Made by a program: the position numbers and the translations under genes
From: Plasmodium relictum
Lineage: Eukaryota; Apicomplexa; Aconoidasida; Haemosporida; Plasmodiidae
Assembly (NCBI RefSeq): GCF_900005765.1
Contig: NW_021628673.1
Location: forward strand, 1-48,831
DNA: 48,831 nucleotides
Direction: 5' to 3'
Notes under the pieces: model-generated
Seen by the model: only the letters and a program-made list of their open reading frames with translations
Told to the model about the DNA's origin: nothing
The model's database searches: none
In this document: piece after piece, positions 10,391 through 22,367 of the stretch
Position numbering within the stretch: position 1 is the first letter of the stretch
Layout of the letters: the number at the start of each line of letters is the position of its first letter

Positions 10391-10978
10391 TGATTTAACA
10401 ATTGTCAATTCAAAGACTTTGCTAGAGTATTGAACATACAAATTAATAAAGAGCATGAACAAATTATTATCTGATTTTTAATATAATACTTATTTTTTTT
10501 TTTTTTTTTGCTTTATAAATAAGTAAATTTATATAAATAATATTTAATTTGATTAAGAGACCTCTTTATTGTTTCAGAGTTATTTATTTATCTTTACAAA
10601 TGTACACTTTATTTTTATTAAAAAAATTAAATCTTCTTTTATACTGTGATTATGTAAAATATTTTAATTATAAATAAAAAATTTAATTTAAAGTTATTTA
10701 ACTGTTTTTAAGACAAAAAAAATAAATATAACAAAATAACATACCTTTTATTTATTTTAAATAAAAAGTTTAATAATACTTTCATATTTTAAAAATTTAA
10801 TCCCCTTTTTCAAGGAATTTTTTTTTTTTAAATCCTTTTAATGACTCAAAAAAAAAATTATTCAACTTTTTTTTTTGAACTAGTGCCAGTATATTACTAG
10901 CTCGCATTTTCTTGAATAGAAAAATAAATTTTATATCATAAAAGGTTAATAATATCTTTTATTAAACAATCGATAAAA
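10391..10978 (-). repeat. LTR-A reversed copy
   Basis: It runs from TGATTTAACAATTGTC (10391) to CTTTTATTAAACA (10978), 588 bases. The terminal palindrome is at 10393-10455 (CTTTGCTAGAGTATTGAAC in the middle), and the head region AAAGGTTAATAATATC is at 10941-10956. Flanking 5-mers ATAGG and ATCGA do not match, so the insertion is old or the ends were rearranged. The middle is diverged from the reference copy. Confidence 0.65.
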
Positions 10979-11209
10979 AAGGAAAAAACGTTTTCAAAAA
11001 TTAGATATGAACATGAAAAAAATTAATTCTATTATATAGAACCATGTTTAACATTTAAAATAGGTTAATAATTCTATTTTTATGGATCAAAACTTTAATA
11101 ATACACGTAATAAAATTATTTTTAGTTTATTAGATATTACAGTTCAAATATACAATATACCAAAAAATAACAATACTATTACATCTTCAAAATGATGCTT
11201 TTATACATG

Positions 11210-11817
11210 TGGTTAATAAAAAAGTGTTATTAACATTTCGTAATATAAAATTAGCTTACTAGTTAGTAAAATATAAGTCAGTCATACACTGATGCTAGTT
11301 AAAAAAAAAAAAATATATATATATATTTATTTATTTTTTTTTATTTTATTTTTTATATATCTTTGTAATAAAAATAAAAAAAATATATTTTTTTTTTTTT
11401 TTATATACATAAGTTGACGTTTTTGAATTGAAAAGAGAATTAATTTTTACTTATATAAAATTTTAAATATGAAAAAGTATAATGTTTATGTTATATTCAA
11501 TTTGTATATTTTGAAATAACATTGAATAACTCAATTTAATTTTTGTTAGTTATAAATGTTGCGTGTGTTTTTAACTAAAAGAATATATTTATTCTTTGTA
11601 AATTAAAACATATTTATAAAGTAAATATATGTCCGTTAGGCAATACAAAATTATTTAATCCATATTAAATGTTATATATTAAAATTATTTCCATATATAA
11701 TAAAAATAAGTATATATATATATTAAAAATCTGAATATTTAGTTATATATGTTCTTTATTAATTTGTTTTTTCAACATCCTAGCAAAGTCATTGAGCAAA
11801 CAATTAACAAATAAACA
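11210..11817 (+). repeat. LTR-A forward copy
   Basis: TGGTTAATAAAAAAGTG at 11210 to AACAAATAAACA at 11817, 608 bases, the same length as the reference copy at 3422. It has GCACT-type and GATGCTAGTT marks near 11290 and the terminal palindrome at about 11755-11817. ACATG precedes it (11205-11209) and occurs again at 11815-11819, overlapping the last bases. This may be a target duplication after loss of a few terminal bases, but it is not clean. Confidence 0.75.
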
Positions 11818-12385
11818 TGCTACTATTATTCGTAAAATAAAAAATGAAACTTTAACAAATGTAGCTCAAGTAGAAAATTCCATAGCAGATAAAAGACATA
11901 TACTACATTTGGAGCTATTACACCAATAGATAAAAATAATATATCTGAAACTATTCTACATAAAGATATTTTACCCACGAGCGTTTAATCTATTATCATT
12001 TCATATGAATTCATTATGTCTGAACATCATTTAACTAAATCTTCCAAATATAAATCTTTCCTTGATATAACTCCTACAGTTACAACAAAAATACTATAAA
12101 GTGCAAATATAATCCAAAATTATCCAAATACTGAAAAACAAGTACATAATAATAAAAGAACATATTGTCACAATTATTTTTTTATCTTCTGTGCATGTAC
12201 CCATTTTATACATATCTGTAGATGTAACAAAAAAAACCTTATATAATGAAACGTATAAACTAAATGACATAGCAGTCAACTTTGCCACTTTATTCATGGA
12301 TAATTTATCTAAAAATATTTCAAAAATTAATTCTTCACAAACAAATATATTTTTGATCAATATATATTATTATCAACCTTTTTAA
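11818..12385. pseudogene. Unidentified degenerate coding-like patch
   Basis: This stretch is less A/T-tract-rich than its surroundings and looks coding-derived on either strand, but no frame stays open. Plus-strand reading gives pieces such as TTFGAITPIDKNNISETI and the open part 12191-12385 (NDIAVNFATLFMDNLSKN). Minus-strand reading gives 12094-12360, ending in a hydrophobic span (TICSFIIMYLFFSIWIILDY), then GVISRKDLYLEDLVK in another frame. No match to the retrotransposon gag or pol was found. It could be a remnant of a subtelomeric surface-protein gene cut by the LTR at 11817. Strand and family are undecided. Confidence 0.35.
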
Positions 12386-12477
12386 ACGTTAAATAGAGCT
12401 TAACGAAGTATAGATAATAATTTAATAGCACTTTTAATAAAGTTAAGAAAATGCTTCATATTGAAAAGATATGTATA

Positions 12478-13153
12478 CTTGATTTAGTAATTGTCTGTTC
12501 AATGATCTATGAAGGAGTCAAACGAAAAAATTAAAAATGAGTTTGTAAATGATTTATTGACTATTCAAAGATTTTTACAATGCTTTGGACAATGAGGTCA
12601 ATAAAAAACATGTAAACAGGCCTCTACTTATTTTGTTTATTACTAATATTATTTATTACAAATAATTATTAACTATTTATAAATTTGATTTACTAATTGT
12701 CCATTCAATGACTTTGATAGAGTATTGAGCAAACAAATTAATAAAGAGCACATAAAGTAATCTCTACCAATTGTTTTTATTAAAAGAATATTTCTTTATC
12801 CAAAATATTATTTTCATATAATTACGGTATATAACATAAAATAAAGGATTTATTTCGTATTAAATTCACAATCTTTTAAATAAAAATATGATAACTAGTT
12901 ATTTTTATTATTTTTAACACATTAATTAATTTATAAGACATTTATAAAGCTTAATAAAAATTTCCACCTACTCTTACTAATGCCAAATATGTAATATATT
13001 CATTCATTCGATAGTATAACAAATATTATATTTTAAGAAAATGAATTCTTGTTAGTGATAAAAATTATATTTTTATCAAAAACAATTAACTTAAAAATTT
13101 TTAAAAATTCTATAATAAAAAAAAAATATTTTTTTTTGATATACCTATATTGT
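12478..13153 (-). repeat. Cluster of degenerate reversed LTR ends
   Basis: Three reversed terminal-palindrome remnants lie in a row: about 12481-12540 (AATTGTCTGTTCAATGATC), 12548-12610 (GATTTATTGACTATTCAAAG) and 12686-12750 (TTTACTAATTGTCCATTCAA to AAATTAATAAAGAGC). The last is well kept. It is followed by ~400 bases of LTR-like body sharing TTTTATATAATTACG-type text with 14790-14805, so it is probably a separate minor LTR family. No target duplication was found. Confidence 0.55.
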
Positions 13154-13526
13154 TGGTCGATGAATAAATTCATTTCCCTTAGCTAATATAAAGTTTTAAG
13201 TTTTGACTTAATAAAAAAATTTATACGTATGTATGATTAATTGAATAGCAATAACCAATTAGTAAAACAAAATTTTATTTTGTCTTAACTAGGAGTACAT
13301 TACATGAAACAGATAAAGTACTAACACTGTGACTAACTTAGTATGTCTAATAAAAGTTTTCTTTTTAAGACACACCTCGGTTACAATTATATTAATGTCT
13401 TATTATTTTTTTTTTTGAGAGAGAGGAATGGATGAGAAAAGAAAGACAAGTTGATTTGCATTAATTAAATTTTTAACTTATTATAGACTTTAGTTTTAAA
13501 AAATAATTTAATTAATTTTGTATTAT
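13154..13526 (+). repeat. LTR-C forward copy, cut by LTR-A
   Basis: It starts TGGTCGATGAATAAATTCAT at 13154 and has the family marks CTAGGAGTACATTAC near 13290, GTGACTAACTTAGTATG near 13330 and AGACACACCTCGG near 13369. It stops at 13526, inside TTAATTAATTTTGTATTAT, where the LTR-A begins. The terminal palindrome part of LTR-C was not found after the LTR-A, so the junction is a truncation or a recombination and not a simple nested insertion. Confidence 0.8.
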
Positions 13527-14105
13527 TGGTTAATAAAATTTGTTATTAACCTTTTGTAGTATACTAAGCTAGTTTACTATTCGTGTACGTACAAGTTAGC
13601 CATGCACTGACGCTAGTTAAAAAAAAAAAATATATAAAGTTATTTTTATTTTGTTTTGTTTATTTTATTGTATATGCATCTTTGTAATTAAAAAAAAAAT
13701 AAAATTATTTTTTTTTCGTTGTAGGAAAATGCTTTTTTCGAATTAAAAAGAGAATCAACTTTTACTTATAAAAACTTAAGATATAAAACGAATGTTTATA
13801 TCATATTCAATGTATATTTTTTGAAATAACATTGAATAAATTAAAGTTTTAACTTTATTAATTGTTATAATTTGTTTGTATGTTTTTAATTAAAAGAAGA
13901 TATTAATTCTTTGTAAATAAAAACTCATTTATAACAGTTAATAGGTCTATTAAAAGATGTAGTAAAATTTAATACAGATTAAATATTATGTATCATAAGA
14001 AAACATTATATATATATGTAAACTTATACTTAGTTATATATGTTCTTTATTAATTTGTTTGTTTAATACTCTAGCAAAATCATCAGCCAACCAATTAATA
14101 AAACA
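13527..14105 (+). repeat. LTR-A forward copy
   Basis: 579 bases, from TGGTTAATAAAATTTG (13527) to AATTAATAAAACA (14105). It carries TTAGCCATGCACTGACGC near 13597, the ATTCAATG/CATTGAAT pair near 13810-13845, and the terminal palindrome at about 14045-14105. Flanking 5-mers do not match (ATTAT versus TTTGT), in keeping with loss of the right part of the LTR-C it adjoins. Confidence 0.8.
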
Positions 14106-15600
14106 TTTGTGTAAGGTTTATTAGAAAAAACGTATATTAAAATTCATATGTTTGAGTATATGAATATAAAAAACACTCACACTATGTTACATGTTTTGGT
14201 GTGTACACAAAAAAAATATTTATTCTTACTTAGTATGTAAATAAAAAATATATATATATATATGTGAACACGAAAGACAATTTTTTTTGTTCTTTTTTTT
14301 AATTAATTGAAAAAAAAAATAATTTTTTTTTTTCCCTTGATATTTGGTATACAGTGAAAATGAATGAAGTTGCGAATAATAATAATCGTATGGTGCATAT
14401 TTTAAATTAAGGAACAAATAATAATATTGATATTAAGTGATACAATTACTAGAAATTATATAAATAAAAAAGAAAAATTATTTTAGAAATAAAATAAATT
14501 TTGTGATATATTAAATAGTATAATTTACAAATAATTAATAATCATTTGTCACAATTAATATTACAATAAAATAAATCAAGTAGAATTATCTCTACGCGTT
14601 CTTGGTTAATTTGATTATTCAAAGTACTATAAAAGTTTTTGGATGACTTATTAATAAAATAAATATTGTACAACTTAATTAATTAAGAAAATTTTAAACA
14701 TCCCCTATCAATTTGTTTATAATAAAATTATTTTCGTGATAAATAAATTAATTAAATTCAAGTATCTACTAATATATATACTTATGTTTTATATAATTAC
14801 GTTATATATTATAAAGTAAATAAGTTATTTTCTATAACATTTATAATTCCTTAGATAAAAATATATTAATTCAATTTTTTTATTTCCCTTAATGCATCAT
14901 TTATTCTACACGAGGAGCTTAACTAATTTAATGAGATTTCTTTCTTTTCTTTATTAAAACTTAAATTTTTAATATAAAAACTTTGATTATATATAAAGTA
15001 ATATTTATTCTTTGCTGATTTATAATTCTTCATAATTATAAATTCTCTAATAACAATTATTTAATCAAAAGCAATTAATAATAAAATTATTAATTAATTT
15101 AATTAAGACGATATTATTAAAAAAGGGAGAGAATAATCATTAACAAATATAGTAAGGCCAAATATATATAATACTGTTAAGAAAAATAATAACACGTATA
15201 TATATTTGTACAATAATATGTTGAGCTAGACTATTAAAATATTCTTCTAAATATACTGAGTTCGCTCCTAAATTTTTACCTTACATTGTATTATCAATTC
15301 AGGTATTTCAAAAGGCTAATAATATTTTTATTAATTGATAGGCATTTAATAAATCATCTCATCCAAAGAAATATTTTATTATTTTTTTTTGTTATAAAAA
15401 ATGTATATAGATAAGATATATATAATCCCAACATATGGACATTGCAAATTTAGAGAGTTTAAGTTTGTACTTAAAACTTACACATCTATAAAAGTTAATA
15501 TTTATTTTTATTAACCAGTTTATAACTATACAACTTTAAAAAATTATAGATATAAAATGAATGTATTTAATAATATCTACTTTTGTTGACTATTATATAT
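14106..15600. repeat. Degenerate LTR remnants
   Basis: No gene. LTR-derived scraps include a forward palindrome-like stretch at 14600-14665 (TTGGTTAATTTGATTATTC), a reversed head at 15311-15350 (AAAAGGCTAATAATATTTTT) and another at 15490-15517 (TTTTTATTAACCA). A poly-A/poly-T pair lies at 14280-14335. Boundaries cannot be set. These are the oldest-looking LTR traces in the window. Confidence 0.4.
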
Positions 15601-18600
15601 GTATAATAAATATCTTTAATTTAATCATTATGAACTTTAGCTTTTGTTCATCTCATTTGTTGCATCTTCACCATCTATGATAAACGAAAAAAAAAAGAAA
15701 TAACTATGAAAAACAAAAAGAAAATAAGAGAGATTTTGTTCCTCTAGTTCATTTTGCTATATTTTTAAAATATTATATTAGTAGGTAGTAGTATATATAT
15801 TGAATATAATTTATTATCTTAATGTTCCCTTAGGAATTCTCAATTTTGAGGATTGATTAGATTATTTAATTTTTTAATTATAAATAAAGGAAAAACACTT
15901 ATATTATTTTTTTTTTAATATTTACTGTTTTCTGTATTCAAGATAAAAAAAAATAAAATAATAATTAATAAATATATAAATAAAATAATAAAATTCCTTT
16001 ATAATTTAATTGTAATTATACATATAAAATGGAGATTAATAGAAATTTAAGGGATTTTGAAGGAAATATGTAATTTAGTTAAAGAAGTATAAGCATTTTT
16101 CAACATATAAGCTTATGGTATTAAAAAGAATAAATGTCATTAATTAGTGAAATGCTAGATAGGATGGAACAACTATTTAGTTAGCTTTTTCATCTAGCTA
16201 ATTAATGTATTTATTTAGATCTAAAGAAAAAAAATACATAAATATATACACTTTTTTTATAAGAATTTATCCTTTTAAAGTTTTATACTATTTTTTTGTA
16301 TTTTTATTTTTTTTTTGGAGATTTGTAAAAATTTACCGAAGATGGTTTGAATGATTGAATGTAAACTGAATAATTCTACTATGAAATGAAATACTTTGTT
16401 TTTAATATCATGAACTATGAGTAAAAAATGAAAACAGTAATAAAAATTTTAATTTATTTTTATGAATTATATATATATCAAAAAGAATAAAATAGTGGAA
16501 TATATATGTATTTATTAGGGGTGATATGTCTTTAATATTGTTTAAGATACTTATTTTATGTTATATCAATGTTGCATGTTAAAGCGCGCATAAATGAGTT
16601 AATTGAGGACTAATTAAACTATTGGGTTCATTATGAAAATTTTGAATTCACAATTTAATAAATCATAATAGAAATTAATTCCAAAAAAAGAAGTTAAAAT
16701 AACCTTTCATCTTTTTTCTAGAAAATGTTATAACTAACGATTTTAAAAAAAAAAAGACGTAATAATATTCGATTAAAATCAGATGAAATTATTTTATAAA
16801 ATTATAGATTTTTTATCGGTAAAATATAAGAGTATCATTAATTACTTTTGTGAAAAATTAAAAAAAATAGTCTATTTGTTAAAGAAAACCTCTTTCATTA
16901 TTTATTTTAACACAAATAACAATATTAACAAAAAATGAATCATAATTTTTCTATTGTTGAATTTAAATAAATGTACCTTTTCCAAATACTTAAAACATTT
17001 AAATTTCTTTTATATTATAATTTTTCTTAGACGTTTTTAAGCAAAATTTCACTAAGGGTAATGAAAGAAAAAAAAAATTATTAAATCTATTAAATTAAAA
17101 ATGAAAATAAAAGACAAGAAAATATTTTATAAATTTTTAATTTATATTTTGTTCATTTTAGAATTTCTGCATAGAGCATATATAATAGTATGATTAAAAT
17201 TAAATTGTTTAATGAAATATAATCTTAGAATCTTAAATATCGAATACTACATAATAATTATTACATTTTTTTTTAATAATTTCTTTTAAAAGAAAATATC
17301 CTAATATTTAAAAAATAACAATTCCTTAAGAGGTTTTTGTGATTTATAAATATGAATTTTCAAAGAATAAAACAATTTATTAGTTGACAACAATTATTAG
17401 CAAAAAATTCTTTAAGACACTTTAAAATATGCTTTGAAAATAAAAAAAATTTACAAAAGATAAAATAAAAGGAAATCATAATAGAATCAAATTATATTAT
17501 TCTTATAATTATTTTATTTGAATTTTATAAATAAATAATGTTTTTAGTATTTATATTTTTAAGTTATTAATATAAATAATAATTCTGCTGCTAATATATC
17601 TAAAATAATTGCTGACAAATGTTTGATTATATATTTTTTTTCCATTTGTTCTTTAATATTGTTAGAAAGAGTATTTTTAACATATATTTATATACTAATT
17701 TTAACTTTTATTATATTGCTTCCTTTTTTTTTTCTTTTTTTATATATTCCCTTTTATTTTATTTTACTTTTATTTTTTTTCCAAGACTAGAAATAAAACA
17801 AAATATCATCATTTACTTTTTATACATAACAAAAGTATAATATGAAAAACGTTGTAAAAATATGAATGATGTTATATTTTTTTGGAAAATCATTTATTGT
17901 TTTATGTGAAATTATTTATGATTGTAAATAGAATTTTATTTTTCCTTATTGTTAAATTATATGTCTATTTAAAAGGATTTAATATACTATTTTAGTTAGT
18001 GAAATTATTGCAACATTTTTAATAAATTATAAGACAATAATTTAAAATTTAGGTATAATAAAGATATGATAAATAAAAATGAATATTAACTTGTCTATAT
18101 ATAATTTCAGAATACTAAGAAAAATGTTCTAGATTTGTGAAGCTAACAAATCGAGCACATATACTTTTTTTTTATTTATATCCTCTTGTATGTACGTACT
18201 ACTTTTTTTGATCACAAAAAAAAATGTGAATAAGATGTTACATTAAATACCTGATAGATATGATAAAAATATCAATAGAGAATATTTTTATTAAAATTAT
18301 ATGCTTGTATTTACATAAAATGTTTATTGCATGTTATATATGCTTTATATGCTAAATCTTTAATATTTTTGCAAAATTAAAAAAACTTAATTTTTAAACT
18401 GATAACAATAGAAATGTTTTTTATAATAAACATAATAGATATCCCTGTACACGCTCTTATTTGCTCCAATACTTTATAAGAATCTTTGAATAGAAAAATA
18501 ATAAATCAAGATACTAAAAGCATATTTAAAGAGAATATTACAAAAGAATTAATATAATATTAAACGGTCATTTTTTTTTTTTTATCGTTATGAATATATT

Positions 18601-19412
18601 AATTTTTCAATTTTTAAAAATTTAAATTGAGAATATATTATTAGTTTTTTTCTCCACTACATTTTCTTCAATCATTGTTCTGATTTTTTATTATTTAACT
18701 TATTACAATTTTTTAACATTTTTTGAATATTAAGACATTTGAAAATTATTTTATGATAATAGATTTTTTTTGTTAATATTTAGTAGAATTTTACTAATGT
18801 ATGAACCCAAAAAAATAAAAATAAAGATGTTTGATATTTATTTTTCGATTATTATTATTTCCCTTATACAATTGCGTAAAATAAAATTAAAAAGTTCAAT
18901 TTTATGTGTAAAATATTTAAGAAAATTTTCTGCATTGCAAGTGCACTTCATTAGCAAAAATGTTTCCATGAAACGTAATAAAAGAATCTTATTTTAATAA
19001 AAATTATAAAAAAAAATATATATATTATATATATATATAAATAAATTTTTTTTTGGAATTTGTTGAGGTTAAATGAAATTTTATATAAAGAGATAAATTT
19101 CTATCATTTATGAGTATAAATTTTTAATAAAAGGTCACGTTTTATATTATTATAGTTTCTAAGCATTGAATATAAAAAATTTTAATTAAATTTTTATGTT
19201 TTATTAAGCTGTTTAAACTTTCGATAGATTAAATATTTTTTTACAAACTGTAAAAGTATTGAAATCATATATTTTTATTTTTAGGATTTTAATATTTACA
19301 TGAAAAATTTAGTTATTTTATATTATATAATGCAATTATTTAGAAGCTTAAAAATTATTTATGATATGTACTGAACAATAAATAAAATTTTTAGAGGATA
19401 TTTCCTTCTATA
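15601..19412. other. 3.8-kb A/T-rich region without recognisable features
   Basis: Only short low-complexity open frames (for example 17619-17840, almost all Phe/Ile/Tyr, and 18770-18997) are present, and neither has a coding-like composition. No LTR end, palindrome, gag or pol similarity was seen until the degenerate palindrome at 19413. An alternating AT tract lies at about 19018-19038. It is the largest stretch free of retrotransposon material in the left three-quarters of the window. Confidence 0.55.
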
Positions 19413-19472
19413 TGATCTTAATTTGATTGTTTAATACTAAAAATAAGTCATTGGATAGTCAATAAATCGAGT
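19413..19472 (+). repeat. Degenerate LTR terminal palindrome
   Basis: GATCTTAATTTGATTGTTTA through GTCAATAAATCGA is a diverged forward LTR end lying immediately before the 5' LTR of copy 2. No body of this LTR could be traced to the left. Confidence 0.45.
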
Positions 19473-20055
19473 ACCAAAAAAAATTTAGTAAAATTACAAT
19501 GATTAATTAGATTACAAAAAAAAAATTTGATTTTTTATCTTTTTTTTGTTTTGCTACATTTGTTATAATAATGTAACTTCCTAAAAAAATAAGAATTATT
19601 TTTTTTTTTTTTGATGATTAAGGAGAATGAAATACTTTCTTAAAATTTTTATTGACAAATCTAAATTTTTAAATAATGATCGAATTCGAAATTAAAAACA
19701 AAAATAAGAATTATGTTTTCATTAATATTTAATTTTTATGTATTTATGAAATAGTATCAATAACTATAATTAAATTTATTTGTTTGTTTTAATTAAATTA
19801 TTTTTACACTATAAATATTTTTAATGAGAATTTAAATTTTTTATGAAAATAAATACATATTTTTAATTAAAGTAAATTAATGCCTCTAAAATAATAATTT
19901 CTCATCTAGTAAACTATATGTGTAAAGTTTATGTATTTATAATATAAATATATTTTTACAATAATTAAAATAATTAGAGACATCTCTACATGCTCTTTAT
20001 TAATATGTCTGTTTAATATTCTAACAGAGTTATTCAACTATCGATTAATAAATCA
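19470..20055 (+). repeat. 5' LTR of copy 2 (LTR-B)
   Basis: It ends with the terminal palindrome and CGATTAATAAATCA at 20055. From about 19600 it matches the 3' LTR in order (GATCGAATTCGAAATT near 19678, TTATTTGTTTGTTTTAATTA near 19776, TGCTCTTTATTAATATG near 19990). The first ~100 bases expected from the 3' LTR are missing or rearranged; a TG start was not found, so 19470 is approximate. Confidence 0.75.
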
Positions 20056-21060
20056 ATTTACGACAACAGAAAGAAATTAGAAACATACGTAAGAAAAACT
20101 CTATTATAATAGCAATTACAGTTATAATGGAGTAAGTTATCCAGAAGCAAAATTTGAAAGTTTTTAATGAAATAAATAATTTAAGTAGCTCTTAGAAGTT
20201 TACAATTAGGAAAGATGGTGATGAAAATAGAATGATAATACCTAAAGGATTATCAAAGATTAGCAAAACATTTTTTTTGAATTATCTTAAATGATTCAAA
20301 AATTTTGAAGACGCATTGATGTTGAAATGGCCTAGAATTAAACAGCATGTTTTAGTTAAAAAGTTATTAACTTCTACTTATTCTAATAATTTGGTACTAG
20401 TTATATAGGGTAAAGAAATAACGGAAAATTTATAGTTACAGGTTAAAATAGCAAGATTCGTATTCAGAAATGGGAAAGCAAAGTACAACATATTTTTGAG
20501 TATTACAAATGCTTACCTATGAACAACATATTGAAAGCTACAAATTATCTTATTGATGAATGTAAATGTGTGCTATTAGATGTTTATGTTTTGAAGAACT
20601 TAATTGTTTGGATGAATTAGATATTTGGAAATGTTTTAGAGAAAAATGTTCATTATACATGAAAGAATTGATTCTGTTAAACAAACTCAAAGGCAGGGAA
20701 TATTGTGAAGTCATGAACTCATAGCAAAATTTAGGAAAAAGTTTTAATAGCATTAATATTATTAACTTCAGAATACAAGCTATTTAGAAAAAGGGTAGAA
20801 TGAAAAAAAAAATGCTAATATCAGTTTGTTTACTAAATGCCACTGCTATGAAAAAAAAGGTTATATAAAGAAAGGTTGTATACATAGTAAGAAAAAATGT
20901 GATAATTGTAATATGATAGATCATTTATTACCTGTATGCCAAAATAAAGTATTGAGAAATAAAGAAGACGAAATTAAAGGTGTGATAACAGATCAAACTA
21001 TATTATATTAATACTAAAATGTTCAAGAATGAAACGGATTTAAAAAATAATAGAGTTAAT
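20056..21060 (+). pseudogene. Retrotransposon gag with two zinc knuckles, copy 2
   Basis: Broken reading frames. LSKISKTFF near 20252 and NNILKATNYLIDEC near 20522 align with copies 1 and 4. The open part 20826-21011 has two knuckles. The first is C-X1-C...Y-X4-C (KCHCYEKKGYIKKGC, residues 4-18), with Tyr where His is expected and an unusual Cys spacing. The second is a canonical C-X2-C-X4-H-X4-C (residues 25-38, CDNCNMIDHLLPVC). The pair would bind retrotransposon RNA during particle assembly. The frame then continues QNKVLRNKEDE, a stretch also found in copy 1 past its inserted LTR. Stops upstream make gag non-functional. Confidence 0.8.
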
Positions 21061-21299
21061 GCAAAATTATTTGAATAATTAAAAAGCGTATTTAGAAAAA
21101 TAGAGAGATAAAGAGAAGATATAAAGAAAATAAACCAAAAGAAAGTGATAATGATTTTACTGAGAAGAACAAAATTCATAAAGTATATAAAAGAGAGGAA
21201 TCAGAAAAAGAGTTCAAAACTAGCAAAAATTCAGAAAAATCAGATGAAAATGAAGCATCTATTAATAAAATTGAGAGTTTGAATGTGATAAAGGATTTG

Positions 21300-22367
21300 G
21301 AACAAAAAAAAAACAAATAGTTGAAATAAATGGAAAGAAAGTAGATATTTTACTAGACACAGGAGTATAATTCCTCAAAATAGTAGAACTTTCATCAAAA
21401 GAATTAAATATGGAACTTGATTCTAAAATTCCACCAATTGAAGTCTGTGGAGTATTTGATGGTGATAAAGTAAGAACATTTAAAAAAGTAGTGATAAAAA
21501 TGATATCCAATAACGGAAAGATTAGAAAGATATTTGCTATATTTAATAAAACAAAAATAATTATATTACTTAGTGTTATGATAATGAATAGATTTGGATA
21601 TCCTATTAAGGAGGATGATAAAAATCTACATTTGTCATGGAAGTTGAATATGAAAAGGTAGAATAAAATATAGAAAAATAAGATCAAGAAATTATTCGGA
21701 GGTTCATTGATAAAACTGACTTAATTAATCAAAAAGACTAAGAAAAAATCAAAAAAAGAATTAGAAGAAAATTCTAAGCTTTGGAAAAATAAGAATATGG
21801 AACACACGTATAAATATAAAGTTTATATTAAAGTGAAAAGAAAACATCTCCGTTATAGCCATAGACCATTAGATGGAGAAATACTGACAGTACTACATTA
21901 CGGAATGGATGAAATGCTACGATTAAAGTTTATAAGTCGTTAGTGTAGAATGGACTTCACTAATTATAACGATTCGGAAGAAGAATAGTCAATGGAGAAT
22001 TACCTTAGAATCTGGTATTTAAGAGGATCTTTATTAGATGACTTATTTGTTATTCTATACATGAAAAATACATTTCAGACATTTCATGGTATTAAATAAT
22101 TTTCAAAAATATATCTCAACAGTGGTTTTTGGAACATTGTATTAGAAGAAGATAGCAAACAAAATATATATTTTATAGCTCCGAAATGTAGAATCTTTGT
22201 ATTTAACGTATTGCCATTTGGATTGAAAACAAGTTTCACATAACTTCAAAGAATAATGGAAAATATTTATATGGAGTTAATTAAAAAAAAATGCTGATCT
22301 GTTTATATTGATGACATCATTGTTTTGATAAAAAAGATGACTAAGCATTATAAAGTATTAAATATAT
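21300..22367 (+). pseudogene. Retrotransposon protease and RT, copy 2
   Basis: VDILLDTGV followed by a TAA near 21368 is the aspartic-protease active-site loop (D-T-G). The open part 21410-21661 is its C-terminal half, with PPIEVCGVFDGDKVR and the downstream helix. RT follows: FHGIK, stop TAA (22097-22099, Trp in copy 4), FSKIYL (first catalytic Asp replaced by Tyr), LPFGLKTSF, and SVYIDDIIVL (intact YIDD box near 22305). After TKHYKVLN the frame is cut at about 22367 and joins text that in copy 1 lies beyond RNase H. Reverse transcriptase would copy the retrotransposon RNA into cDNA in the particle. Confidence 0.82.

Noticed and set aside
17619-17840. 73-codon frame in the empty region
   Set aside because: Composition is only that of T-runs; no signal, homologue or conserved motif is visible.
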